32,708 nt of DNA, from assembly GCF_008369065.1 (NCBI RefSeq), contig NZ_VDFC01000075.1:59101-91808 (forward strand), given 5' to 3'. A model generated the notes under the pieces. It was not told the DNA's origin. It saw only the letters and a list, made by a program, of their open reading frames with translations, and searched no databases. A program made the position numbers and the translations under genes. Shown piece after piece: positions 24,034-32,708 of this stretch; within the stretch, counting starts at the first letter, position 1, and each line of letters starts with the position of its first letter. The stretch comes from Streptomyces apricus (GTDB lineage Bacteria > Actinomycetota > Actinomycetes > Streptomycetales > Streptomycetaceae).

Positions 24034-24518
24034 CGTCCACCGCCCGCGACGCCGCGCGTCAGTTCCTGGGTGTCCCAGCGCAGGTCGAGCGCGGCGCGGT
24101 CCCGGCGCAGCCGCGCGTGCCGGGCGTACGCCCAGGTGAAGAGGAACGTCGTGAGGAACTGCCCGAGCCCCGCGACCATCGCCACGTTCACCGCGCCGGC
24201 GACGGGCCGCGCCATGAACTGCGGTGCCGTGGTCGCCACCACGACGTATCCCACGTACCAGGTGAGGAAGACGGCGACGCTCGGGACCACGAACCTCCGG
24301 TACCGGCCGCGCACCTCCTGGAAGGCCGCGCTGCGCTGCACCTCCAGGTAGATGTCGGCGGCGCGGACGCCCCGGTCCTCCGGCCGGCCGCGCGCGGGCG
24401 GCACGACGGGGGCCGGCGCGCCCGTACCGTCCAGCTCGCCCCACCCGGAGGCGAGCGCGTCGTACCAGGGATCGTCGATCCGGGCCTCTCCGGAGTCGGG
24501 ACCATCCTGCTTCTCCAC
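24030..24518 (-). CDS. DUF485 family small membrane protein (symporter partner)
   Basis: The 162-aa product has a Gly/Pro-rich soluble N-terminus containing DPWYDALASGWGELDG. The DUF485 core follows: EVQRSAAFQEVRGRYRRFVVP, then two membrane helices (about 82-102 and 112-134, FLTWYVGYVVVA and VAMVAGLGQFLTTFLFTWAYA). DUF485 proteins are found next to acetate symporters (yjcH-actP) and probably assist or modulate them. GTG 24518 has AAGGAG 6 nt upstream, better than the longer frame to 24560. Translationally coupled to the symporter gene. Confidence 0.9.
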   Translation of the reverse strand: MEKQDGPDSGEARIDDPWYDALASGWGELDGTGAPAPVVPPARGRPEDRGVRAADIYLEVQRSAAFQEVRGRYRRFVVPSVAVFLTWYVGYVVVATTAPQFMARPVAGAVNVAMVAGLGQFLTTFLFTWAYARHARLRRDRAALDLRWDTQELTRGVAGGGR

Positions 24519-24720
24519 CGAACTCTCCTTGTCCGCCGCCCGTTCCGGCCGCGTGCCCAAGGATGGACAGATCGGGAAGATCCCTGACTCTTCTCTCCGC
24601 GCACTTCACCCCATCAGGTGACCCACGCCCTGGTGGACCCACACGTCCCTCCGCGGGGGCGTAACGGGCGCGGACCTCGCGCCCGCCGGTCGCGCGCGGG
24701 TGCCGCCCGCCGGACGTGCG

Positions 24721-24755
24721 CGGGGGTGCCGCCCGCCGTGCGGACGACACCCCCG
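24721..24755 (-). terminator. Hairpin downstream of the topoisomerase IV B gene
   Basis: CGGGGGTG (24721-24728) pairs with CACCCCCG (24748-24755), and CCGC pairs with GCGG inside. A second small stem, GGCCGG/CCGGCC (24768-24784), lies between it and the stop codon. Either could terminate the gene. Confidence 0.6.
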
Positions 24756-24786
24756 GTGCGGCGCCGTGGCCGGTCCCGCCGGCCGC

Positions 24787-26910
<2,124 letters not shown>

Positions 26911-27350
26911 GCGGTTCGCTCCTCGCTGAATTTCAATGGGGGCCCTGATGGGTAAGGGTCCGGCTTCGGTCACCGGTCCGAGGGTACCGAGGCCTGGTAG
27001 AGCCGTTGTAACGCCACCCTCGCCCCAAACGCAGACTAGTCCACAGTCGCATGGGTGTTCGATCCCTCGTTGGAGTGAAGTACATATCACGTTCCCTTCG
27101 GGGCATGAACCATTTAGGCTCCGGGCACGTCCTCAAGAACAACCGGCAAGCCAGCCGGAGGACTGAACCTGACAGAGTGCGAAACCCGTAAGACACGAAG
27201 ACACGCAATACGGCTCATTCGCCGCCAACCGGCAGCAGACAGCCGACTCGGAAAGATTTTTTTCGAGGAAGAGCCACAAGCGGGAACGTTTTCGGCCTGG
27301 TTGGATGTTGACCCTGGTACGACAGCTCGTCGAGCTAGAGAAGAGGCGAC
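26911..27350. other. Divergent promoter region between the topoisomerase IV B and DUF7455 genes
   Basis: This 440-nt gap is clearly lower in GC than its neighbours and has no supported gene. It contains a degenerate SOS-box-like sequence (27047-27062), a TACATATCACG stretch near 27080, and a run of seven T at about 27255. A TTGACC is at 27309-27314, 37 nt before the DUF7455 start; it could be a -35 element, but no convincing -10 follows. Confidence 0.5.
27047..27062. promoter_or_regulatory. LexA SOS-box-like sequence upstream of parE (weak)
   Basis: TCGCATGGGTGTTCGA matches the actinobacterial LexA pattern TCGAAC-N4-GTTCGA at 10 of 12 specified positions, with one perfect half-site. It is about 137 nt upstream of the parE start. 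Two mismatches in one half make this tentative. Confidence 0.3.
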
Positions 27351-27581
27351 GTGACTACTGTTCTGACCCCCGCGAGCCCGCTGACGGCCGCTGACCGCTG
27401 CGACCGTTGCGGCGCCCAGGCATATCTGCGCGTCGTCCTCCTCAGCGGTGGTGAACTGCTCTTCTGCGCCCACCACGGGCGCAAGTTCGAGCCGGAACTC
27501 AAGAAGATCGCCGCTGAGATACAGGACGAGACGGAGCGGTTGACCGCCACTCCGGCAAGCGCCAACGACGAAGAGCACTGA
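27351..27581 (+). CDS. DUF7455 family small zinc-ribbon-like protein
   Basis: The 76-aa product carries four probable metal ligands: CDRC (C17, C20) and CAHH (C39 with H42 or H41), separated by the beta pattern QAYLRVVLLSGGELLF. This suggests a single zinc ribbon. A charged helix (KFEPELKKIAAEIQDE) makes up the C-terminus. The family is conserved in actinobacteria beside the principal sigma factor and topoisomerase genes; I know no experimentally established role. GTG 27351 has GAAGAGG 4-5 nt upstream. A strong terminator follows, so the gene is monocistronic. Confidence 0.88.
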   Translation: MTTVLTPASPLTAADRCDRCGAQAYLRVVLLSGGELLFCAHHGRKFEPELKKIAAEIQDETERLTATPASANDEEH

Positions 27582-27630
27582 CACTTCGCGCAGACGACGA
27601 GCCATCTCCGGCACAGGCCGGTGACCGGGC

Positions 27631-27662
27631 GGCCGCCCCTGGACCCTCAGGGGCGGCCGTTC
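27631..27662 (+). terminator. Terminator of the DUF7455 gene
   Basis: A perfect 12-bp stem, CGGCCGCCCCTG (27631-27642) with CAGGGGCGGCCG (27649-27660), has a 6-nt loop and is followed by TT. It lies 49 nt after the stop codon. Confidence 0.82.
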
Positions 27663-27749
27663 GCGCTCGTCCAGGCACAAGTCCTCCGGAGATCTCGGAA
27701 TCCGGGCCGCAAGGCCGCCCGGACCACGAGGCCGCCCGGACTGGGAAGC

Positions 27750-27767
27750 CCGGACCGCCGGGTCCGG
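27750..27767 (-). terminator. Short hairpin downstream of the trypsin-like protease gene
   Basis: CCGGACC and GGTCCGG form a perfect 7-bp stem with a GCCG loop, about 60 nt after the protease stop codon. It sits in a segment with repeated GGCCGCCCGGA motifs (27712 and 27730). A plausible but not certain terminator. Confidence 0.45.
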
Positions 27768-27827
27768 CCCTCGGGCCCGGGCCTCGGCTTCTTCGGGTTC
27801 TCGTCCCTCAGCCGGGGCTCCCGGGGC

Positions 27828-28622
27828 TCAGCGGCTCCCTCCCAGCGCCGTGACGACCCCTGAGACCCGCGTGTAGACCCCAGGGCTCCCCGCCGACACG
27901 AGGCCGATCAGGACCCCCTGTGCGACCAGCGGCCCGCCGCTGTCGCCCTGGCAGGCGTCCCGGCCCCCGTCGGCCTCTCCCGCGCACAGCATGGAGCCGG
28001 CCAGGTACGTTCCGTCCGCACTGCCGGGATACGCCTTCTCGCAGACGGCGTCCGACAGCACCTCGACGCGCGCCGCCCGCAGGGCGCCCGCGTAGTCGCC
28101 GCTTCCCGTCATGTCGCCCCAGCCGTAGACCACGGCGTCCGTACCGGGCGCGTACGCGGCGTTCCCGGCGGCGGCCATGCGGATGACCGAGCCGGCGCCG
28201 AGCGGCTCCGCGAGCGTGAGCACGGCGAAGTCGCCGGCGTTCGTACGGCCGTCGTGCCTGGGGTTGATCCAGGTGTCGCGTACGGCGATCTCCCTGCCCC
28301 CGCCCGCTCCCAGGTCGCCGCGTCCCGCGACGACCCGCAGGTCCCGGACCTTGCGCGGGGAGGCGCCCAGCACTTCCTCGCCCAGGCAGTGGGCCGCCGT
28401 CAGCACGGTGGACCGGCCGATCACCACGCCCCCGCAGAACTGTCCCGCGCGGGTACCCCCGAACCGGTCACGGCTGGAGAGGGCCACCACCCAGGGGACC
28501 GCGGAGATCTCGACCGGGTAGCCGCCGATGACGACATCGGCCGCCGCGGGGGCGGGAAGGGCCAGCGGTACCACGGCCATCGTGGCCGCCAGGGCCAGCG
28601 CTCGGGCGAAGGGACGACGCAT
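27828..28622 (-). CDS. Secreted trypsin-like serine protease (S1 family)
   Basis: The 264-aa precursor has a signal peptide (about residues 1-28, ending PAPAAA) and a mature start resembling VIGG (31-34), leaving only a two-residue propeptide. The catalytic triad is H78 (TAAHC), D131 (AGDFAV) and S228 (GDSGGP). D222 in the segment before the active serine (DACQGDSGG) predicts trypsin-like cleavage after Arg/Lys. Six cysteines (63, 79, 194, 213, 224 and one in the signal-proximal or core region to be verified) fit the disulfides of bacterial trypsins. ATG 28622 has GAGGAGC 4 nt upstream. Exported, function probably nutritional or developmental proteolysis; substrate unknown. Confidence 0.93.
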   Translation of the reverse strand: MRRPFARALALAATMAVVPLALPAPAAADVVIGGYPVEISAVPWVVALSSRDRFGGTRAGQFCGGVVIGRSTVLTAAHCLGEEVLGASPRKVRDLRVVAGRGDLGAGGGREIAVRDTWINPRHDGRTNAGDFAVLTLAEPLGAGSVIRMAAAGNAAYAPGTDAVVYGWGDMTGSGDYAGALRAARVEVLSDAVCEKAYPGSADGTYLAGSMLCAGEADGGRDACQGDSGGPLVAQGVLIGLVSAGSPGVYTRVSGVVTALGGSR

Positions 28623-28747
28623 GCGCGCTCCTCACTCTGAGGTTGTCAGGAAACACCCAGCGTGATCCAGACGGCGGTGCTCCGCACGCGCACCCCGCCC
28701 TTCGCCCCTCGCACGGACCGGGCGCACCCCATGCCGTACGCACACGC

Positions 28748-28785
28748 GCAGGGCCCGGCACCCCTGACGGGGTGCCGGGCCCTGC
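28748..28785 (-). terminator. Terminator of hrdB
   Basis: A perfect 17-bp inverted repeat, 28748-28764 with 28769-28785, has a TGAC loop; further pairs extend it at the base. It lies about 50 nt after the hrdB stop codon and separates it from the protease gene. Confidence 0.85.
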
Positions 28786-28836
28786 GTGGCGTACTGGCGA
28801 CCGGGACCCGGTGGGCGGCCCGGACGGGAGGGCGGT

Positions 28837-30375
28837 CTAGTCGAGGTAGTCGCGCAGGACCTGCGAGCGCGAGGGGTGACGCAGCTTCGACATCGTCTTG
28901 GACTCGATCTGGCGGATCCGCTCACGCGTCACGCCGTACACCTTGCCGATCTCGTCGAGCGTCTTCGGCTGGCCGTCGGTGAGGCCGAAGCGCATCGAGA
29001 CGACGCCCGCCTCGCGCTCGGAGAGGGTGTCCAGGACGGAGTGCAGCTGCTCCTGGAGGAGCGTGAAGCTGACCGCGTCGGCCGGGACGACCGCCTCGGA
29101 GTCCTCGATGAGGTCACCGAACTCGCTGTCGCCGTCCTCACCCAGGGGGGTGTGGAGGGAGATCGGCTCACGCCCGTACTTCTGGACCTCGATGACCTTC
29201 TCGGGGGTCATGTCGAGTTCCTTCGCCAGCTCCTCCGGAGTGGGCTCGCGGCCCAGGTCCTGGAGCATCTGGCGCTGCACGCGCGCGAGCTTGTTGATGA
29301 CCTCGACCATGTGCACCGGGATACGGATGGTGCGGGCCTGGTCGGCCATGGCGCGGGTGATCGCCTGACGGATCCACCACGTGGCGTACGTCGAGAACTT
29401 GTAGCCCTTGGTGTAGTCGAACTTCTCCACCGCGCGGATCAGACCGAGGTTGCCCTCCTGGATGAGGTCCAGGAAGAGCATGCCGCGGCCGGTGTACCGC
29501 TTGGCCAGGGAGACCACCAGACGGAGGTTCGCCTCCAGGAGGTGGTTCTTGGCGCGGCGGCCGTCCTCGGCGATGATCTCCAGCTCGCGCTTGAGCTTCG
29601 GCGCCAGCTTGTCGGCGTTGGCCAGCTTGTCCTCGGCGAACAGACCGGCCTCGATGCGCTTGGCGAGCTCGACCTCCTGCTCGGCGTTGAGCAGCGGGAC
29701 CTTGCCGATCTGCTTGAGGTAGTCCTTGACAGGGTCGGCGGTGGCACCGGCGGCGGCGACCTGCTGCGCGGGCGCGTCGTCCTCGTCCTCGTCGGACAGG
29801 ACGAAGCCCTGCGCGCCGTCCTCGGTGGGCTCCTCGCCCGCCTTGGCGGTGCCGGGGGTCTCCTCGACGGCCTCTTCGTCGACCAGCTCGGCGTCGTCCT
29901 TCTTGCCCGCGGTCTTCTTCGCCGCGGTCTTCTTGGCGACGGTCTTCTTCGCGACGGCCTTCTTGGCCGCGGCCTTCTTGGCGACGGGCTTCCCGGCGGA
30001 CGCGTCCTCGTCGGGGACGTCGGTGGCGGGCATCACCGGCGTGGCGGTGGCGGTGGCCTTCTTGGCCGTGGCCGTCTTCGCCGCGACGGTCTTGGTGGCG
30101 GTGCGCTTGGCCGGACTCTTCGCTGCGACGCTCTTCCGGGTGCGCTTGGGCTCCGCGGCACTGACCATCAGCGTCACACCCTCTTCCTCCAGGATCTGGT
30201 TGAGGCTGCGCAGTACGTTCTTCCACTGAGTGGCCGGGATCTGGTCAGCTTCGAAGGCCCGACGCACGTCGTCGCCGGCGATCTGCCCCTCGGCCTTTCC
30301 CCGCTCAATCAGAGCCATGACAGAGACGGACTCGGCGATCTCCGGCGGGAGCGTACGGGATGTGCTGGCCGACAC
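28837..30375 (-). CDS. hrdB: Principal RNA polymerase sigma factor HrdB (sigma-70, RpoD class)
   Basis: The 512-aa essential sigma factor directs RNA polymerase to vegetative promoters. Region 1.2 has [11 protein letters not shown]. Region 2 is complete, with [38 protein letters not shown] and the -10 recognition/melting segment [16 protein letters not shown]. Region 3 and region 4 follow ([41 protein letters not shown]). Before these comes a long Lys/Ala-rich stretch (about 73-165, [14 protein letters not shown] repeats) and an acidic patch (SDEDEDDAP), as in S. coelicolor HrdB. The start is GTG 30375 because GAGAGG lies 6 nt upstream; TTG 30381 would sit on that site. Terminated by a strong hairpin. 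Confidence 0.98.
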   Translation of the reverse strand: MSASTSRTLPPEIAESVSVMALIERGKAEGQIAGDDVRRAFEADQIPATQWKNVLRSLNQILEEEGVTLMVSAAEPKRTRKSVAAKSPAKRTATKTVAAKTATAKKATATATPVMPATDVPDEDASAGKPVAKKAAAKKAVAKKTVAKKTAAKKTAGKKDDAELVDEEAVEETPGTAKAGEEPTEDGAQGFVLSDEDEDDAPAQQVAAAGATADPVKDYLKQIGKVPLLNAEQEVELAKRIEAGLFAEDKLANADKLAPKLKRELEIIAEDGRRAKNHLLEANLRLVVSLAKRYTGRGMLFLDLIQEGNLGLIRAVEKFDYTKGYKFSTYATWWIRQAITRAMADQARTIRIPVHMVEVINKLARVQRQMLQDLGREPTPEELAKELDMTPEKVIEVQKYGREPISLHTPLGEDGDSEFGDLIEDSEAVVPADAVSFTLLQEQLHSVLDTLSEREAGVVSMRFGLTDGQPKTLDEIGKVYGVTRERIRQIESKTMSKLRHPSRSQVLRDYLD

Positions 30376-30781
30376 GAACAACCTCTCGGAACGTTGGAAA
30401 ACGGCTTCCGGCCCCGTCCACTGCGGACCGGAGCCGACGACCGACGGCTTGGAGTGGGCCGGCGGCGTGGGCGAGAACCGGAAAGAGTCACAGCGCCTGA
30501 AGCGGCGCCCGTATTCCCTGCTCGGCTGTCACCTCTTAGGTCATCGCGCTGTCCCGAAGAGCGTTACGCCCAATCTGCGTGGCCCGAGTCACACCCCGTA
30601 AGCGCATAAAAACAGCCATACACGGTCAGAGGTGGTCAGTCGACGATTACAGCGTCTCATCACACCGCCGGGCCCCGCCGGATCCTCGAGGAATCCGTCG
30701 GGGCCCGGCGGCGGACCGCTCCCCGGCCCGGCCGTGCCGTACGGGGCAGCCGCTCCCGACCGCACCACCGGCGGTACGCGA
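30376..30781. other. hrdB promoter region and end of the whiH transcript
   Basis: This 406-nt gap has no supported gene. On the minus strand it holds a GGGAAT motif (30518-30513) resembling the -35 of SigmaR promoters, an AT-rich block TGTTTTTATG near 30605, and the terminator hairpin of the upstream whiH gene (30665-30711). An hrdB leader of more than 100 nt is likely. Confidence 0.5.
30665..30711 (-). terminator. Terminator of whiH
   Basis: CCGCCGGGCCCCG (30665-30677) pairs with CGGGGCCCGGCGG (30699-30711). After one mismatch, CGGAT pairs with ATCCG, and the loop region itself contains CCTCGAGG. It lies about 70 nt after the whiH stop codon. Confidence 0.8.
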
Positions 30782-31675
30782 TCAGTGCTCGCGCGGGGCG
30801 GGCACGACGCGCTCCACCTCGGGGTGGACGGTGAGCAGTTGCCGCATGGCGGCCTCGGCGGCCGAGGCGTCGCCCGCCGCGAGGGCGTCGGCGATACGGG
30901 CGTGGTGCGCGAGGGAGATCTCGTTCGGCCGGTCGCAGCCGATGACCGGGCCGCCGGACACCTGGAGCGCGGAGGAGACGATCCCGGAGAGGTGCTCCAG
31001 CATGCGGTTGCCGGCGACCTGGATGAGCAGGGAGTGGAACTCCGCGTCGGCCCGCGAGAAGGTGAGCGCGTCGCCCTGTCCCAGCGCGTGCCCCATGATC
31101 TCGACCATGTCGGCGAGGCGCTGCTGGACCTCGGGCCGGCCGTGCCCGGCGGCGAGGCGGGCGGCGAGCGGTTCGATCGTCCAGCGCAGCTCGCTCAGCT
31201 CGCGCCGCTGGTCGTCGCGCTGCGGGCCGAAGGCGCGCCACTCGATGATGTCCGGGTCCAGGAGGTTCCAGTCGCTGACCGGGCGCACCCGCGTGCCGAC
31301 GTTCGGGCGGGCGCTCACCAGGCCCTTGGCTTCGAGCACCCGGAGGGACTCGCGGACGACGGTGCGGGAGACCTCGAAGCGCTGCCCGATCTCCTCGGGC
31401 ACGAGCGGGCGGTCGGCGCCGAGGTCACCGGAGACGATCATCTGACCGAGTTGCTGGACCAGTTGTCCGTGCAGGCCGCGGCCGCGACTGCCGCCGGTGC
31501 GTCGGCCCACGCGCCCCAGCTCCGGATCCGGGGCGTCCCACGCGGAGGCGCCGAGGCGGTCCGCGCCCGGGGTCTCCGCATAGGGGTAGCGATCGAGTTC
31601 GCCCGGTCCGGGTCCGGCGAGGCCGGAGTCTGCGGAACGGGCTGCGGTCATCATGGCGTGCGCAAGGGTAGTCAC
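30782..31675 (-). CDS. whiH: Sporulation regulator WhiH (GntR family, FCD subgroup)
   Basis: The 297-aa product has a flexible Gly/Pro-rich N-terminus (about 1-65). A GntR winged helix-turn-helix follows (about 68-135; VPEEIGQRFEVSRTVVRESLRVLEAKGLVSARPNVGTRV), then an FCD effector domain (about 150-285; DAEFHSLLIQVAGN, HHARIADALAAGD). Its place next to hrdB and its sequence identify it as WhiH, required for septation of aerial hyphae in S. coelicolor and transcribed by SigmaWhiG. GTG 31675 is selected (AAAGGA just upstream, family-like start TTLAHAMMTAARSAD); ATG 31654 is an alternative, and the GTG at 31828 is unlikely because it lies upstream of the probable promoter. The FCD histidines suggest metal or organic-acid binding; ligand unknown. 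Confidence 0.9.
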   Translation of the reverse strand: MTTLAHAMMTAARSADSGLAGPGPGELDRYPYAETPGADRLGASAWDAPDPELGRVGRRTGGSRGRGLHGQLVQQLGQMIVSGDLGADRPLVPEEIGQRFEVSRTVVRESLRVLEAKGLVSARPNVGTRVRPVSDWNLLDPDIIEWRAFGPQRDDQRRELSELRWTIEPLAARLAAGHGRPEVQQRLADMVEIMGHALGQGDALTFSRADAEFHSLLIQVAGNRMLEHLSGIVSSALQVSGGPVIGCDRPNEISLAHHARIADALAAGDASAAEAAMRQLLTVHPEVERVVPAPREH

Positions 31676-31767
31676 GGATCCTTTGTCGGCGTTGCCTCCA
31701 ACTCCCTTGAGGTCTTTGGTGAAAAGCACACGAAAGGGTGATCGCTCACACCGTCGCAATTGACGCC

Positions 31768-31775
31768 TTATCGGA
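31768..31775 (-). promoter_or_regulatory. SigmaWhiG-like -10 element upstream of whiH
   Basis: TCCGATAA on the minus strand matches 7 of 8 bases of the SigmaWhiG -10 consensus GCCGATAA. Transcription would start near 31760, about 85 nt before the GTG. A TAAA -35 at the expected 15-16 bp distance is not present (CGCA instead), which lowers confidence. Established knowledge that whiH depends on SigmaWhiG supports the call. Confidence 0.5.
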
Positions 31776-31837
31776 AGGAAATGGGCGTTCTGCGCGGAGT
31801 TGTGTGCACGAGGGGAACGGGCGTGCACGGACGGTCG

Positions 31838-32677
31838 TCATCGGACCCGGCTCCGCAGGCTCGTGAGCAGATACGCGCAGAGCAGCGCCGTCAGCGACAA
31901 CATCAGCGCGCCGGCGACGGGTTGGGCGATCACACCCGCCACGGCGGCCAGGTAGTGCTCGCCGCCGAACGGCCACCGCACCAGTACGAGCTCGCGCAGC
32001 CGGGCCGAGAACCCGGCGGCCGTCCGGACCGACGGCCCCTCCAGGACCTTCTGCACGACCGGCACGACGGCCACCGGCACGGCGAGGACCGCCGCCAGCC
32101 CGGCGGTCGTGGAGCGGAAGATGCCCGCCGCCAGGACACCGGCCCAGGCACAGCCGACCATCAGGCCGATCCAACTCGCGCCCAGTTCGATCCAGTCCGG
32201 GGGGACCGCGGTCAGTTCCCGTCCGTGGAGGAGGTGGAGCAGGCCGGCGTCCACGCCCACCACGAGGACCGCCAGCGTCAGCGCGGTGAGCGCGGCGACG
32301 GCGAGTTTGGCGGTCAACAGCCCCAGGCGGCGGGGAACGGTCCCGCGGTCCGCGGCCAGCGCGGGGTGCCGGAACTCGTCGCCGAAGGCGAAGGCGCCGA
32401 GCAGTCCCGCGCCGAGCGCCGCGGGCGGCAGCGGGAAGTCCCGCGGCCACGCGGCGAGCAGCCGCGGCTGCGGGGTGTGGCCCGCCCCGGCCAGCAGGAC
32501 GCAGACGACGACGGAGGCGACGAGCGCGACGGCCGCGGTCGCCCAGCCGGTACCGACGCCCGTCGCGCGAAGCAGTTCGTAGCGCAGCGGGCGCAGGGGG
32601 CCGGACCCCGGGCGGACGGTGATGGGCGGCGGAAGCGGCGCCGACGCGCGCGTGCCCGCCTTCTCCACGGCCCGCAC
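31838..32677 (-). CDS. Multi-pass membrane protein, probable ABC transporter permease; start may lie beyond the window
   Basis: The 279-aa reading from GTG 32677 shows about six hydrophobic helices (for example AAVALVASVVVCVLLA, LAVAALTALTLAVLVVGVDA, WIGLMVGCAWAGVLAAGIF, LAAVLAVPVAVVPVV, VAGALMLSLTALLCAYLL). A loop, FGDEFRHPALAADRG, resembles the GxEFRHGT-type motif of ABC-2 permeases. The frame is open to the window end upstream of 32677, so the true start may be further out. GGAG 8 nt before the GTG makes 32677 acceptable. A TGA in another frame at 32696-32694 could be the end of an upstream gene, perhaps the ATPase, but this cannot be shown. Exported or imported substrate unknown. Confidence 0.8.
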   Translation of the reverse strand: MRAVEKAGTRASAPLPPPITVRPGSGPLRPLRYELLRATGVGTGWATAAVALVASVVVCVLLAGAGHTPQPRLLAAWPRDFPLPPAALGAGLLGAFAFGDEFRHPALAADRGTVPRRLGLLTAKLAVAALTALTLAVLVVGVDAGLLHLLHGRELTAVPPDWIELGASWIGLMVGCAWAGVLAAGIFRSTTAGLAAVLAVPVAVVPVVQKVLEGPSVRTAAGFSARLRELVLVRWPFGGEHYLAAVAGVIAQPVAGALMLSLTALLCAYLLTSLRSRVR

Positions 32678-32708
32678 GGGGGGCGCTCCGTCCTCACCGG
32701 ATCCCTCC

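Noticed and set aside
24690-24740. Direct repeat GCGCGGG-TGCCGCCCGCCG downstream of parE
   Set aside because: Two copies of a short GC-rich string, explained by the overlapping terminator hairpins.
31676-31828. Extended WhiH start at GTG 31828
   Set aside because: It would place the coding start upstream of the probable SigmaWhiG promoter and adds residues not seen in the WhiH family.

Overview
The window is a high-GC (about 72%) stretch of Streptomyces core chromosome. The gene order sulfurtransferase / VOC protein / thymidine kinase / Pat-type acetyltransferase / ptsH / M23 and M16 peptidases / topoisomerase IV A / CobW GTPase / two-component system / acetate symporter / topoisomerase IV B / hrdB / whiH is characteristic of that genus. 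The HPr, HrdB and WhiH proteins read like close orthologues of the S. coelicolor proteins. No tRNA, rRNA, CRISPR array or insertion sequence was seen.

Positions 1-7.6 kb: a 3'-truncated rhodanese-type sulfurtransferase (-) diverges from a two-domain VOC protein (+). A probable four-gene minus-strand operon follows: GNAT/acyl-CoA-ligase fusion, DUF5998 protein, alkaline-phosphatase-superfamily protein, thymidine kinase. Two divergent gaps here carry short GC-rich tandem arrays (20-bp units near 0.7 kb, 44-bp units near 7.4 kb).

7.6-13.4 kb: ptsH (HPr) with a DasR-type operator in its promoter; a GntR/FCD regulator; a secreted M23 endopeptidase whose leader is a clear cyclic-di-AMP (ydaO-yuaA) riboswitch; and an overlapping pair of M16 peptidase genes, one with the HxxEH zinc motif and one without.

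13.4-19.9 kb: topoisomerase IV subunit A converges on a CobW GTPase gene. Next comes a lower-GC (about 60%) accessory patch with a membrane-anchored DUF6082 protein and two tandem, about 73% identical, small proteins of unknown function. A sucrase/ferredoxin-like [2Fe-2S] protein follows, with a strong DtxR/DmdR-type iron box abutting its GTG start.

19.9-27 kb: a CitA/DcuS-like sensor kinase and its response regulator converge on a DUF485 protein plus acetate-type sodium:solute symporter pair, separated by a 30-bp tandem repeat. Topoisomerase IV subunit B follows.

27-32.7 kb: a small zinc-ribbon DUF7455 protein, a secreted trypsin-like protease, the principal sigma factor HrdB, the sporulation regulator WhiH (with a SigmaWhiG-like -10 element upstream), and a multi-pass membrane protein, probably an ABC permease, at the edge.

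Functionally the window joins housekeeping (principal sigma factor, chromosome decatenation, PTS), nutrient sensing (DasR/GlcNAc, carboxylates, iron) and development (WhiH, c-di-AMP-controlled wall hydrolase). The least explained parts are the accessory patch at 17.3-18.6 kb and the tandem-repeat intergenic regions.
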